From Flavobacteriaceae bacterium (GTDB lineage Bacteria > Bacteroidota > Bacteroidia > Flavobacteriales > Flavobacteriaceae): a stretch of DNA of 64,000 nt. The notes beneath the pieces are model-generated. The model worked only from the letters and a program-made list of their open reading frames with translations, did no database searches and was not told where the DNA came from. The stretch is taken from the NCBI GenBank assembly GCA_028284745.1, contig JANQRC010000068.1, forward strand, positions 62,001 to 126,000, in the 5' to 3' direction. Below are positions 16,266 through 24,123 of this stretch, in pieces; within the stretch, counting starts at the first letter, position 1, and every line of letters starts with the position of its first letter. The position numbers and the translations under genes were made by a program.

Positions 16266-18947
16266 ATGCAATCAAGAAACATTCTAGTGATGATCGCCCT
16301 ATTGTTCTTCATCAAAGCATTAGGGCAACAAGATTCCACGCAGGTCATCAAGAAAATATACACGACCAAGGCACTAGGAGCCAATGAACCCCCTACCATC
16401 GATGGTATCTTGGATGAACCCGGCTGGGGTATTGTAGAATGGGGAAGCGATTTCATAGAAAATCAACCCGACGAGAACACACCACCCAGCGAGCAGACCA
16501 AGTTCAAGATCGTATACGACCAAAGGTATCTCTATATTGCCTATCGTTGTTATGACAGTGATCCGGCAAACATCGAGAAGAGACTTTCAAGGAGAGACGG
16601 TTTTGCGGGTGATTGGGTAGAAGTGAACATCGATAGCTATAACGACAAGCGGACAGGTTTTTCCTTTACGATTACGGCTGCGGGCGTAAAGGGAGATGAA
16701 TTCATTTCAGAGAACGGAAGTAACTGGGACGGTAGCTGGAATCCTATTTGGTACACAGCTACCAATATTGATGACGAAGGATGGACAGCAGAGGTGAAGA
16801 TCCCCTTTAGCCAATTGCGCTTTGGGAAGGTGAAAGAACAAGTTTGGGGTTTGCAGGTGAATCGTCGTTATTTCAGAAATGAGGAGCGATCGGTATGGCA
16901 GCGCATTCCGCAGGATGCTCCCGGTTGGGTCAGTGAGTTTGGCGAACTTAGGGGATTGATCGATATCGAACCTCAAAAACAGTTAGAGATCCAACCTTAT
17001 GTGGTGACCTCTGCCGAGACTTTTGAAAAAGAGGTTGGAAACCCTTTTCGAGATTCTGGGAACGATGAAACGTTGGCAGGCGGCATCGATGGAAAAATTG
17101 GCATCACCAACGACCTGACATTAGACTTCACCATAAATCCAGATTTCGGACAGGTCGAAGCAGATCCTTCGGCGATCGCGTTAGATGGCTTTCAGATCTT
17201 CTTTCGGGAGCAACGCCCTTTCTTTGTAGAGAATGCCAATATCTTCAACTATCAGTTTTCCCGTTCAGAATCAGGGAATACCTTTGGCTTTGACAATCTG
17301 TTCTATTCTAGACGAATCGGTAGGAACCCAAATGGCTTTCCTGACCTAGGCGATAACGAATATGCCGATGTGCCAGAGAACACCACCATTTTGGGTGCCG
17401 CGAAGTTTAGCGGTAAGACAAAGAATGGTTGGTCTATCGGGTTTTTAGAAAGTGTCACCGCAAAAGAAGAAGCTGAGATCGTCAATGTAGACCCGGATAG
17501 CAATCAGGTCACGGATACGCGCGAAGAAGTTGTAGAGCCTCTTGCCAACTACATGGTAGCGCGCGCGCAAAAGGATTTCAATGACCGTAACTCTTTTATC
17601 GGAGGGATCTTCACGGCGGCCAATCGCGCCAATCTTCCTGACAATTTGAACTTTTTGCACGAGTCTGCCTATTCTGGAGGGCTAGATTTCCAACATCAAT
17701 GGAAAGACCGCACCTATTACGTGCGGGGTAATATGGTGATGAGCCACATCACAGGAAGTAAGGAGGCCATCGAAGCTACGCAAGCAAGCAATGAGCACCG
17801 CTTTGACCGAGTGGATGCCAGCCATGTTGAAGTGGATCCCGATCGAACCTCGTTGACAGGTACTGGCGGTAACGTACAAGTTGGTAAAGGTGGTGGTGGT
17901 CACTGGCGCTTTGAAACAGGGTTGACCTGGCGTTCTCCAGAATTAGAATTGAATGACCTTGGCTTTCAACAGCGGGCCGACGACATTCGACACAATGCTT
18001 GGGGGGCTTACCGGATCTTGAAACCCACCAAACTCTTTAGGAACTGGCAGGTGAACTATAACCATTGGTTGGCTTGGGATTTCGAAGGGAACAACAACTT
18101 GGTAGGCTTTAATGTGAATACGTGGGCGAACTTCATAAACAACTGGTTTGGAAATGTCGGGATGAACATCACACCGAGAAACTACTCTAACTTTGCCTTG
18201 CGAGGTGGGCCTAGATTACGCAATACGGGAGATTTCAACTATTGGAACAATGTGGGTACTGACAATCGTAAAAAAGTACGTTTCAATTTAAGCAATGGTG
18301 GTGGCAAGGCCTTCGACAATTCGCGTAGCTTCTTTAGGATTGGTGGCGGCGTCAGTTACCAACCTACGAACGCGCTGCGCATTTCCTTCAATCCATCGTA
18401 CAATGTGAACAATGACAATCTACAGTGGTTTGGCAATTTCGAGCTTGATAATGGCGAAGCACGATATATGAACGCAACCATCGACCAACGCACGCTGAGT
18501 GCTTCATTACGTGTGAATTACAACATCAACCCGAATATGACGCTTCAGTATTGGGGGCAACCGTTCATTTCAAGAGGCAGGTATTCGAACTTCAAATATA
18601 TCACGGACCCTACTGCTTCTCGGTTCGAGGATCGTTTTGCTCAATACACGGAAGCAGAACTTACCTATGATGGTATCAATGATGAGTTTCTCGTGGATGA
18701 AAACTTAGATGCTGCTACCGATTTCACTTTTGGGAATCCTGATTTTTCCTTCGTACAATGGCGCTCTAACCTGGTGTTTCGGTGGGAATACATTCCGGGG
18801 TCGGAGCTATTCTTGGTATGGTCACAAGGTTTGTCTGCAAGTGGGGACCCAGGAGAAGAACTCTTCAGTGATTTGAGGACGCAGATCAACGACAGCAAAT
18901 CAGACAATATCTTTTTGATCAAGGCAACGTATCGGTTTATTTTGTGA
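16266..18947 (+). CDS. DUF5916 surface/outer-membrane protein with CBM9-like domain
   Basis: 893 residues with a signal peptide (MQSRNILVMIALLFFIKALG). After it comes a carbohydrate-binding family 9-like domain (TIDGILDEPGW, then YIAYRCYDSDP and WTAEVKIPFSQLRFG, about 35-235), followed by the long beta-strand-rich DUF5916 part containing FTINPDFGQVEADPSAIALD and FFREQRPFFVENANIF and ending in barrel-like strands (IFLIKATYRFIL). Members are common in Bacteroidota and are thought to sit in the outer membrane; the ligand is unknown. Its last codons are duplicated 581 bp downstream, on the other side of an inserted cassette that supplied the present TTG-TGA ending. Confidence 0.85.
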   Translation: MQSRNILVMIALLFFIKALGQQDSTQVIKKIYTTKALGANEPPTIDGILDEPGWGIVEWGSDFIENQPDENTPPSEQTKFKIVYDQRYLYIAYRCYDSDPANIEKRLSRRDGFAGDWVEVNIDSYNDKRTGFSFTITAAGVKGDEFISENGSNWDGSWNPIWYTATNIDDEGWTAEVKIPFSQLRFGKVKEQVWGLQVNRRYFRNEERSVWQRIPQDAPGWVSEFGELRGLIDIEPQKQLEIQPYVVTSAETFEKEVGNPFRDSGNDETLAGGIDGKIGITNDLTLDFTINPDFGQVEADPSAIALDGFQIFFREQRPFFVENANIFNYQFSRSESGNTFGFDNLFYSRRIGRNPNGFPDLGDNEYADVPENTTILGAAKFSGKTKNGWSIGFLESVTAKEEAEIVNVDPDSNQVTDTREEVVEPLANYMVARAQKDFNDRNSFIGGIFTAANRANLPDNLNFLHESAYSGGLDFQHQWKDRTYYVRGNMVMSHITGSKEAIEATQASNEHRFDRVDASHVEVDPDRTSLTGTGGNVQVGKGGGGHWRFETGLTWRSPELELNDLGFQQRADDIRHNAWGAYRILKPTKLFRNWQVNYNHWLAWDFEGNNNLVGFNVNTWANFINNWFGNVGMNITPRNYSNFALRGGPRLRNTGDFNYWNNVGTDNRKKVRFNLSNGGGKAFDNSRSFFRIGGGVSYQPTNALRISFNPSYNVNNDNLQWFGNFELDNGEARYMNATIDQRTLSASLRVNYNINPNMTLQYWGQPFISRGRYSNFKYITDPTASRFEDRFAQYTEAELTYDGINDEFLVDENLDAATDFTFGNPDFSFVQWRSNLVFRWEYIPGSELFLVWSQGLSASGDPGEELFSDLRTQINDSKSDNIFLIKATYRFIL
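18922..18941 (+). repeat. 20-bp direct repeat, left copy
   Basis: AGGCAACGTATCGGTTTATT inside the last codons of the DUF5916 gene. An identical copy lies at 19503-19522. The two flank the DUF559 cassette and look like a target-site duplication. Confidence 0.8.
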
Positions 18948-18995
18948 CACTTCCCGTCATTTGCTATGCAAATGCCCACCCTCCTCGAGGAGGGA
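18947..18995. repeat. Cassette internal repeat, left copy
   Basis: A 49-bp unit that matches 19427-19474 except for one substitution and one extra C. It contains the near-palindrome around CATTTGCTATGCAAATG and the perfect 16-bp palindrome CCCTCCTCGAGGAGGG (18979-18994). Confidence 0.8.
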
Positions 18996-19009
18996 GTTCT
19001 TATGGGTCT

Positions 19010-19025
19010 GTCCCCTCGAGGGGAC
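19010..19025. repeat. 16-bp palindrome in the cassette
   Basis: GTCCCCTCGAGGGGAC is a perfect palindrome with the same CTCGAG centre as the two flanking repeats. It lies just past the 3' end of the DUF559 gene and may serve as its terminator or as an end-recognition site. Confidence 0.7.
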
Positions 19026-19038
19026 TTACAGGGGTGTT

Positions 19039-19407
19039 CTAATCAGCGTTCAACTCTTCAACTTTATTTTGTATGACAAATATCACGTTACATAGGTTAT
19101 TCTTCACCTCAGCATCAGAAAATCTCAAGAAGTTGACGCCATGTTCTTCTAATTTTCCTTGTCTTTTAGCATCATAATCATATTTGTGATCATGACTACT
19201 TCCATCTATTTCTATGGCAAGTCCGATCTCATGGCAGTAGAAATCTACAATATAGTGTAGCATAGGTACTTGTCGATGAAATTGTACCGCTAACGCTCTC
19301 TTCTTGATTTTTTGCCATAACAATATCTCAGATAGTGTGCTATTGTTTCTTAAGTGGCGAGCATATTCTCGTAAATGTGGTTCGTATGGGATGATTCTGT
19401 TCTTCAT
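19039..19407 (-). CDS. DUF559 (Vsr-like) endonuclease
   Basis: 122 residues from the ATG at 19407 (MKNRIIPYEPHLREYARHLR); an in-frame ATG at 19440 would add 11 residues (MTGGVSVAQRI) encoded in the flanking repeat. The core matches the DUF559 family of the PD-(D/E)xK nuclease superfamily: STLSEILLWQKIKKR, FHRQVPMLHYIVDFYCHEIG, LAIEIDGSSHD, and a C-terminal VNFLRFSDAEVKNN strand-helix. The Asp in IVDFYC and the Glu in AIEIDG fit the acidic metal-binding positions. It is the only gene in the cassette, which suggests that it helps the cassette persist or move, much as a homing nuclease would; that is inference. Confidence 0.8.
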   Translation of the reverse strand: MKNRIIPYEPHLREYARHLRNNSTLSEILLWQKIKKRALAVQFHRQVPMLHYIVDFYCHEIGLAIEIDGSSHDHKYDYDAKRQGKLEEHGVNFLRFSDAEVKNNLCNVIFVIQNKVEELNAD

Positions 19408-19426
19408 TATTCTTTGTGCTACTGAA

Positions 19427-19474
19427 ACACCTCCCGTCATTTGCTATGCAAATGCCACCCTCCTCGAGGAGGGA
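19427..19474. repeat. Cassette internal repeat, right copy
   Basis: Second copy of the unit at 18947-18995, in the same orientation, just upstream of the DUF559 start. It contains the 16-bp palindrome CCCTCCTCGAGGAGGG at 19458-19473. Confidence 0.8.
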
Positions 19475-19502
19475 ATCGAAGAGAGAGTGTACCTTTGAGG
19501 TG

Positions 19503-19522
19503 AGGCAACGTATCGGTTTATT
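19503..19522 (+). repeat. 20-bp direct repeat, right copy
   Basis: Identical to 18922-18941. With the next six bases (CTTTAA) it still encodes the original C-terminus A-T-Y-R-F-I-L-stop of the DUF5916 protein, now cut off from the gene. Confidence 0.8.
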
Positions 19523-19524
19523 CT

Positions 19525-22362
19525 TTAATGCGCCTCCAACCAGTTGTCACCAATGCCCATCTCTACATCTAGTGGTACGGCAAGTTTGTAGGCGCTCTCC
19601 ATCTCGGATCGGATGATGGGCTTGATGATTTCAAGCTCATGTTTATGAGCATCGAAGACTAATTCGTCATGTACTTGAAGTAGCATTCTCGATCGGAAGC
19701 CCTCCTCTTGGAAGCGCTTGTGAATGTTGCTCATCGCGATCTTGATGATGTCAGCAGCACTTCCTTGGATAGGCGCGTTCACGGCATTTCGCTCTGCCGC
19801 ACCACGCACCACAGCATTTCGGCTGTTGATATCTTTCAGATAGCGCCTTCTGCCCAAAACCGTTTCCACATAACCGTTCTCACGTGCAAAATCCACTTGA
19901 TCGGCCATGTATTGCTTCAGTTTTGGGTAGGTTTGGTAGTAGGTGTCGATCAACTCTTTGGCTTCGCTTCGCGAAAGGTCTGTCTGGTTGCTCAATCCAA
20001 AAGCTGAAACACCATAGATGATCCCGAAGTTCACGGTCTTTGCATTGCTTCGTTGTTCGCGTGTCACCTTCTCAAGGGGAACCTTGAAAACTCTGGCTGC
20101 AGTCGAGGCATGAATGTCCTCACCATTTCGAAACGCTTGGATCATCGTTTCCTCTTCGCTTAAGGCCGCAATGATACGCAATTCGATCTGCGAATAGTCG
20201 GCAGCCAAGAGCACATGGTCTTTATCGCGTGGTACAAAAGCTTTTCGTACTTGGCGGCCTCTTTCTGTCCGGATCGGGATATTCTGAAGATTTGGATTGT
20301 TAGAACTCAGTCGTCCCGTGGCTGCTACGGCTTGGCTGTACACTGTGTGAATATGATGCGTTTTCGGGTGTAATTCATTCGGAAGCGCATCTACATATGT
20401 ACTCTGTAACTTTTTATACTGGCGCCATTCTAGAATATCTGCCACGATCTGGTGGTCTTTCGCCAAGTATGAAAGTACATCTTCGGCAGTGGAATATTGC
20501 CCAGTCTTGGTTTTTTTGGGCTTGTCCACCAACTTCAATTTGTCAAACAAGATCGGGCCTAGCTGCTTGGGTGAGGCTAGGTTGAAAGTCTCGCCTGCTT
20601 GCTCATAGATGCCTTTTTCCAAACGATCGATGTCTTCGGTGAGCGCTTCAGAAAGTGTGGCAAGATATGACTTGTCTAGATTGATGCCCTCAACTTCCAT
20701 GGCAGTTAGTACTGAGACCAACGGCATTTCTACCTCGTTGAACAATTTGGTGAGGTTGCCGACTTCCATCTCCTTTTCAAAATGGACCTTCAATTGTAGG
20801 GTGATGTCTGAGTCCTCTACAGCATACTCGGTCTGCTTTTCAACGGGTACAACACGCATCGATAACTGGTTCTTCCCTTTCTTTCCGATCAAACTTTCGA
20901 TGGAGACGGGCTGATAATTGAGATAGGTCTCCGCCAATACGTCCATATTATGGCGCATGTCCGGATTGATGAGGTAGTGCGCGATCATGGTGTCGAAAAG
21001 CTTCCCTTTTACGGGCATGTTGTAGTTAGAGAGCACTTTGAGGTCATACTTGATGTTCTGACCGATCTTTTCAATACCTTGATTCTCGAAGAAAGGGCGA
21101 AACTCTTCAAGCAGCTGTTGTGTCTCAGTTTGATCTTCGGGAAAGGCCACATAGTAGCCTTTGCCAATTTCCCACGAAAAGGCAATGCCCACCAACTCGG
21201 CTTCCAACGATTTGATGCTCGTAGTTTCGGTGTCAAAGCATACGCTGGTTTGCTGCATAAGCTTTTCGAGCAACAATTTCCGCGAAAGCGAGGTGTTGAC
21301 AGATTGATAGAAGTGTGGTGTGTCCTCTATGGTCTTGAAACCCTTGACCTCGATCTCTGCGGGTGCGGCCACCGAACCTGTTCCCGGCTGCGCAAACAGG
21401 TCGAACTGTGTGCCCGACATGGGCTGGGGTTTCTTGGCCACTGGTGAAGAAGATGAGGCCTCCTGCTGTTCGGGCTCTTGTGCGAAGGTCTTTAAGAAAT
21501 TCTCTGTGAGCCTTCTGAACTCTAGCTCTTGAAACAGCTCTTTTACCTTGTCAAAATCGGGAGCGTTCAGCTCAAAATCCTCTTCATGGAACTCAACGGG
21601 TACATCTAGGATGATACGGGCCAACTTCTTAGAAAGCAGTCCTTGTTCGGCATGGGCTTCTACCTTCTCCTTCATCTTGCCTTTTAATTGGTCTGTGTTG
21701 GCTAGCAAGCCTTCTAAGCTTCCAAATTCTTTCAGGAACTTTTTTGCTGTCTTTTCGCCAACACCTGGCAAACCGGGGATGTTATCGATAGAATCTCCCA
21801 TCATTCCTAGGAAATCGATGACCTGTTCGGGGCGTTCCACCTCAAACTTGGCCTGTACTTCAGGGATTCCCCAGATCTCGATTCCGTTGCCTTGCCGGGA
21901 TGGCTTGTACATGAAGATGTTTTCAGAGACCAACTGGGCAAAGTCTTTATCGGGTGTTACCATGTAGGTCTTGTAGCCTTGTTTTTCCGCTTGCTTGGCC
22001 AGAGTGCCGATGATGTCATCTGCCTCGTACCCTTCTTTGACAAGGACGGGAATGTGCATGGCCTTCAATATTTTCTCAATGTAAGGAACCGCAATTTTGA
22101 TGGCCTCTGGTGTTTCATCGCGATTGGCCTTGTAGGCTTGGAACATCTCCAAGCGGTCTACGCTTCCACCCTTGTCAAAACAAACCGCCAAGTGATCGGG
22201 CCGTTCGCGCTTGATCACATCCAACAATGAGTTCATAAAACCCATGATGGCACTGGTGTCCATTCCTTTGGAATTGATACGAGGATTCTTTATGAAAGCA
22301 TAATATCCGCGAAAGATCAACGCATATGCGTCAAGCAAGAAGAGGCGTTTTTGGTCGGCCAT
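19525..22362 (-). CDS. polA: DNA polymerase I
   Basis: 945 residues from the ATG at 22362 (MADQKRLFLLDAYALIFRGY); an upstream in-frame ATG adds 11 non-conserved residues. It fills gaps and removes RNA primers in replication and repair. Three domains are present: 5'-3' exonuclease (about 1-300, with GVGEKTAKKFLKEFG), 3'-5' exonuclease (about 340-530), and polymerase with motif A (LLAADYSQIELRIIAALS), motif B (RSNAKTVNFGIIYGVSAFGL) and motif C (LLQVHDELVFDAH). The proofreading site looks intact: DTETTS, IGQNIKYDLKVL and YAVEDSDITL keep the acidic residues, unlike many PolI proteins. An Ala/Pro/Ser/Gln-rich linker of about 40 residues joins the exonuclease domains. The stop once overlapped that of the convergent DUF5916 gene. 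Confidence 0.97.
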   Translation of the reverse strand: MADQKRLFLLDAYALIFRGYYAFIKNPRINSKGMDTSAIMGFMNSLLDVIKRERPDHLAVCFDKGGSVDRLEMFQAYKANRDETPEAIKIAVPYIEKILKAMHIPVLVKEGYEADDIIGTLAKQAEKQGYKTYMVTPDKDFAQLVSENIFMYKPSRQGNGIEIWGIPEVQAKFEVERPEQVIDFLGMMGDSIDNIPGLPGVGEKTAKKFLKEFGSLEGLLANTDQLKGKMKEKVEAHAEQGLLSKKLARIILDVPVEFHEEDFELNAPDFDKVKELFQELEFRRLTENFLKTFAQEPEQQEASSSSPVAKKPQPMSGTQFDLFAQPGTGSVAAPAEIEVKGFKTIEDTPHFYQSVNTSLSRKLLLEKLMQQTSVCFDTETTSIKSLEAELVGIAFSWEIGKGYYVAFPEDQTETQQLLEEFRPFFENQGIEKIGQNIKYDLKVLSNYNMPVKGKLFDTMIAHYLINPDMRHNMDVLAETYLNYQPVSIESLIGKKGKNQLSMRVVPVEKQTEYAVEDSDITLQLKVHFEKEMEVGNLTKLFNEVEMPLVSVLTAMEVEGINLDKSYLATLSEALTEDIDRLEKGIYEQAGETFNLASPKQLGPILFDKLKLVDKPKKTKTGQYSTAEDVLSYLAKDHQIVADILEWRQYKKLQSTYVDALPNELHPKTHHIHTVYSQAVAATGRLSSNNPNLQNIPIRTERGRQVRKAFVPRDKDHVLLAADYSQIELRIIAALSEEETMIQAFRNGEDIHASTAARVFKVPLEKVTREQRSNAKTVNFGIIYGVSAFGLSNQTDLSRSEAKELIDTYYQTYPKLKQYMADQVDFARENGYVETVLGRRRYLKDINSRNAVVRGAAERNAVNAPIQGSAADIIKIAMSNIHKRFQEEGFRSRMLLQVHDELVFDAHKHELEIIKPIIRSEMESAYKLAVPLDVEMGIGDNWLEAH

Positions 22363-22498
22363 GGTATTGTGGTTTGTTGAAAATGCCCTAGGCAAGAAAT
22401 CAAAACTACGAAGATTATTTTCTATTTGAAAAACCAGTGCGCCTATTACTTTTCCGTTAATTTTACCTTAAAGCTTCGACCAATTGGCAGGCGAGAGA

Positions 22499-22506
22499 TA
22501 CTTTTG
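22499..22506 (+). promoter_or_regulatory. Candidate -7 box of the phosphoesterase gene
   Basis: TACTTTTG matches TAnnTTTG and ends 24 bp before the ATG at 22531. The -33 region has only TTCG at a 20-bp spacing. Confidence 0.35.
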
Positions 22507-22530
22507 TTACAATTTTGAAGAAAGCAGGCG

Positions 22531-23769
22531 ATGTCACGATTTTTGATATTTCTTACACTATTCTATTTAACGTTCACCTTCTACGGTTTTCAGGCCTTTA
22601 AGACAGTAGTGAAAAGCCCTTGGCTGCAAGTGTTGTACTGGCTGCTATTTGTAGCTGCGTTGGCCAACGCATTTATAGCTTTCAGTGGCTATGACCGTTC
22701 AGGGCCGCCCAATGGTCATGTGGCTGTATCGGGAGGCATATTGCTGGCCTTTTTCGTCTTTGGAATGTTCTCAGGAGCATTCATGCTGATCGAAGATGTG
22801 ATCCGTGCCTTTGTGTGGGGATACAACAAAGCGAGTGGTGCCACGACAGACAGTGGAAGTTTTTTGCCCTCGCGGAGAAGATTCTTGAGCCTTACAGCCC
22901 TTGGCATTGCTGCCATTCCATTTGCTTCACTGCTCTATGGCATGTACAAAGGGAAGTACAATTACAAAGTATTGAAGTACGCCTTGCATTTCGAAGATCT
23001 TCCCGATGCTTTTGACGGTTACAAGATCACGCAGATCTCAGACATTCACTCCGGAAGTTTTGATAACCCAAGCATGGTCTCGTATGCGGTAGACCTGGTG
23101 AATGAACAAGCATCTGACACGATTCTCTTCACAGGAGACCTGGTGAACAATGTAGCTGCAGAAATGGATCCGTGGAAAGACACCTTTGCCAAGTTGAGGG
23201 CCAAAGATGGGGTATACTCTGTTTTAGGAAATCATGACTATGGTGATTATCAAGACTGGAAAGGCGATAGCGAAGCGAAGGCTCGCAATCTGGGACGCCT
23301 TAAGGAAATTCAAAAAGAAATGGGCTTTGACCTATTGTTGAATGAAGCTCGTTTTATTGAAAAGGATGGTGAGCGATTGGCATTGATCGGTGTAGAGAAT
23401 TGGGGAGCTGGCTTTAAAAAGGCAGGCGACCTTGATAAGGCGATCGAGGAAGTAGACAAGGATGACTTCAAAATCTTGATGAGCCATGACCCTTCGCATT
23501 GGGAGTTAGAAGTGGTAGACCATGACATGCACTTCCATCTTACGCTGAGCGGTCATACACATGGGATGCAGTTTGGTATTGAGATACCGGGTATTGTGAA
23601 ATGGAGCCCAGTGAAGTGGCGCTACAAGTACTGGGCGGGAGTTTACGAGCAGGTAGGGCAATATATTAACGTGAACCGAGGTTTTGGTTATATCGGTTAC
23701 CCAGGACGTGTAGGCATTTGGCCAGAGATCACGGTGATCGAATTGAGAAAAGGTGCCAAGCCAGCTTAG
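22531..23769 (+). CDS. Membrane-anchored metallophosphoesterase (YkuE/YaeI-like)
   Basis: 412 residues. The N-terminal part has three hydrophobic helices (about 4-20, 32-52, 67-92), a basic SRRRFL sequence at 114-119 and another hydrophobic helix to about 138. The calcineurin-like domain follows with all the metal-binding blocks: QISDIHSGS (Asp171, His173), FTGDLVNN, LGNHDYGDY, MSHDPSHWE and LSGHTHGMQFG. Related proteins in other bacteria hydrolyse lipid-A or cell-envelope phosphoesters; substrate here unknown. The SRRRFL plus hydrophobic stretch resembles an internal Tat-type signal, as in Bacillus YkuE, placing the active site outside the cytoplasm. The thioredoxin-like gene follows 54 bp later on the same strand. 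Confidence 0.88.
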   Translation: MSRFLIFLTLFYLTFTFYGFQAFKTVVKSPWLQVLYWLLFVAALANAFIAFSGYDRSGPPNGHVAVSGGILLAFFVFGMFSGAFMLIEDVIRAFVWGYNKASGATTDSGSFLPSRRRFLSLTALGIAAIPFASLLYGMYKGKYNYKVLKYALHFEDLPDAFDGYKITQISDIHSGSFDNPSMVSYAVDLVNEQASDTILFTGDLVNNVAAEMDPWKDTFAKLRAKDGVYSVLGNHDYGDYQDWKGDSEAKARNLGRLKEIQKEMGFDLLLNEARFIEKDGERLALIGVENWGAGFKKAGDLDKAIEEVDKDDFKILMSHDPSHWELEVVDHDMHFHLTLSGHTHGMQFGIEIPGIVKWSPVKWRYKYWAGVYEQVGQYINVNRGFGYIGYPGRVGIWPEITVIELRKGAKPA

Positions 23770-23783
23770 TTGCAAGAAAATGT

Positions 23784-23791
23784 TACATTTG
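23784..23791 (+). promoter_or_regulatory. Candidate -7 box for thioredoxin-like gene
   Basis: TACATTTG matches TAnnTTTG, in the 54-bp gap after the phosphoesterase stop. No -33 partner is clear. Confidence 0.35.
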
Positions 23792-23823
23792 TAAGAGACT
23801 ATTAGCCATAACCATAGAAAGCA

Positions 23824-24123
23824 ATGTCAAAGTTTGGTGAATTGATTAGCGGCGAAGCGCCGATACTCCTGGACTTCTACACAGATTGGAACGAGCCTTC
23901 CACTGCCATGCATCCTGTGCTAAGAGACGTGGCGGCAGCCGTTGGCGATAAAGGCAAGATCATTAAAATCGACGTTGATAAAAACCAAGAACTTGCTGAA
24001 GCGCTGCGCATCAAAGGGCTTCCTACGATGATGATCTACAAGAATGGCGAAATGGTCTGGCGCCAGAGTGGTGAATTGGATGCCAGTACACTTATCGGGT
24101 TGATGCAAGAGTATCAGCGGTGA
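23824..24123 (+). CDS. Thioredoxin-fold protein lacking catalytic cysteines
   Basis: 99 residues, a complete minimal thioredoxin fold. The fold markers are LLDFYTDW, KIIKIDVDKN and the cis-Pro stretch GLPTMMIYKNGEMVWR. At the active site the usual WCGPC is replaced by WNEPS (residues 22-26), so both cysteines are absent (Asn23, Ser26), and there is no other Cys in the protein. It therefore cannot do dithiol chemistry; a binding or chaperone-like role is likely. A TACATTTG box at 23784-23791 lies 33 bp upstream. The last 32 bp overlap the 3' end of the convergent deacetylase gene. Confidence 0.85.
   Translation: MSKFGELISGEAPILLDFYTDWNEPSTAMHPVLRDVAAAVGDKGKIIKIDVDKNQELAEALRIKGLPTMMIYKNGEMVWRQSGELDASTLIGLMQEYQR

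Larger units (their letters stand above)
18942..19502 (-). mobile_element. 561-bp DUF559 endonuclease cassette
   Basis: The unit between the two 20-bp direct repeats contains one gene (a DUF559 nuclease, minus strand), a 48-bp direct repeat near each end, and three palindromes with CTCGAG at their centres (18979-18994, 19010-19025, 19458-19473). If the cassette and one 20-bp repeat are removed, the DUF5916 gene reads through to A-T-Y-R-F-I-L and a TAA stop whose bases overlap the polA stop. This is direct sequence evidence for an insertion. There is no transposase. The mechanism is unknown; self-mobilisation by the DUF559 protein, or movement by another element acting on the palindromes, are both possible. 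Confidence 0.75.

Noticed and set aside
19039..19407. Vsr mismatch endonuclease working with the methyltransferase at 28.9 kb
   Set aside because: The protein is of DUF559 type, lies 9 kb away within a repeat-bounded cassette, and lacks the zinc-site cysteines expected of Vsr.
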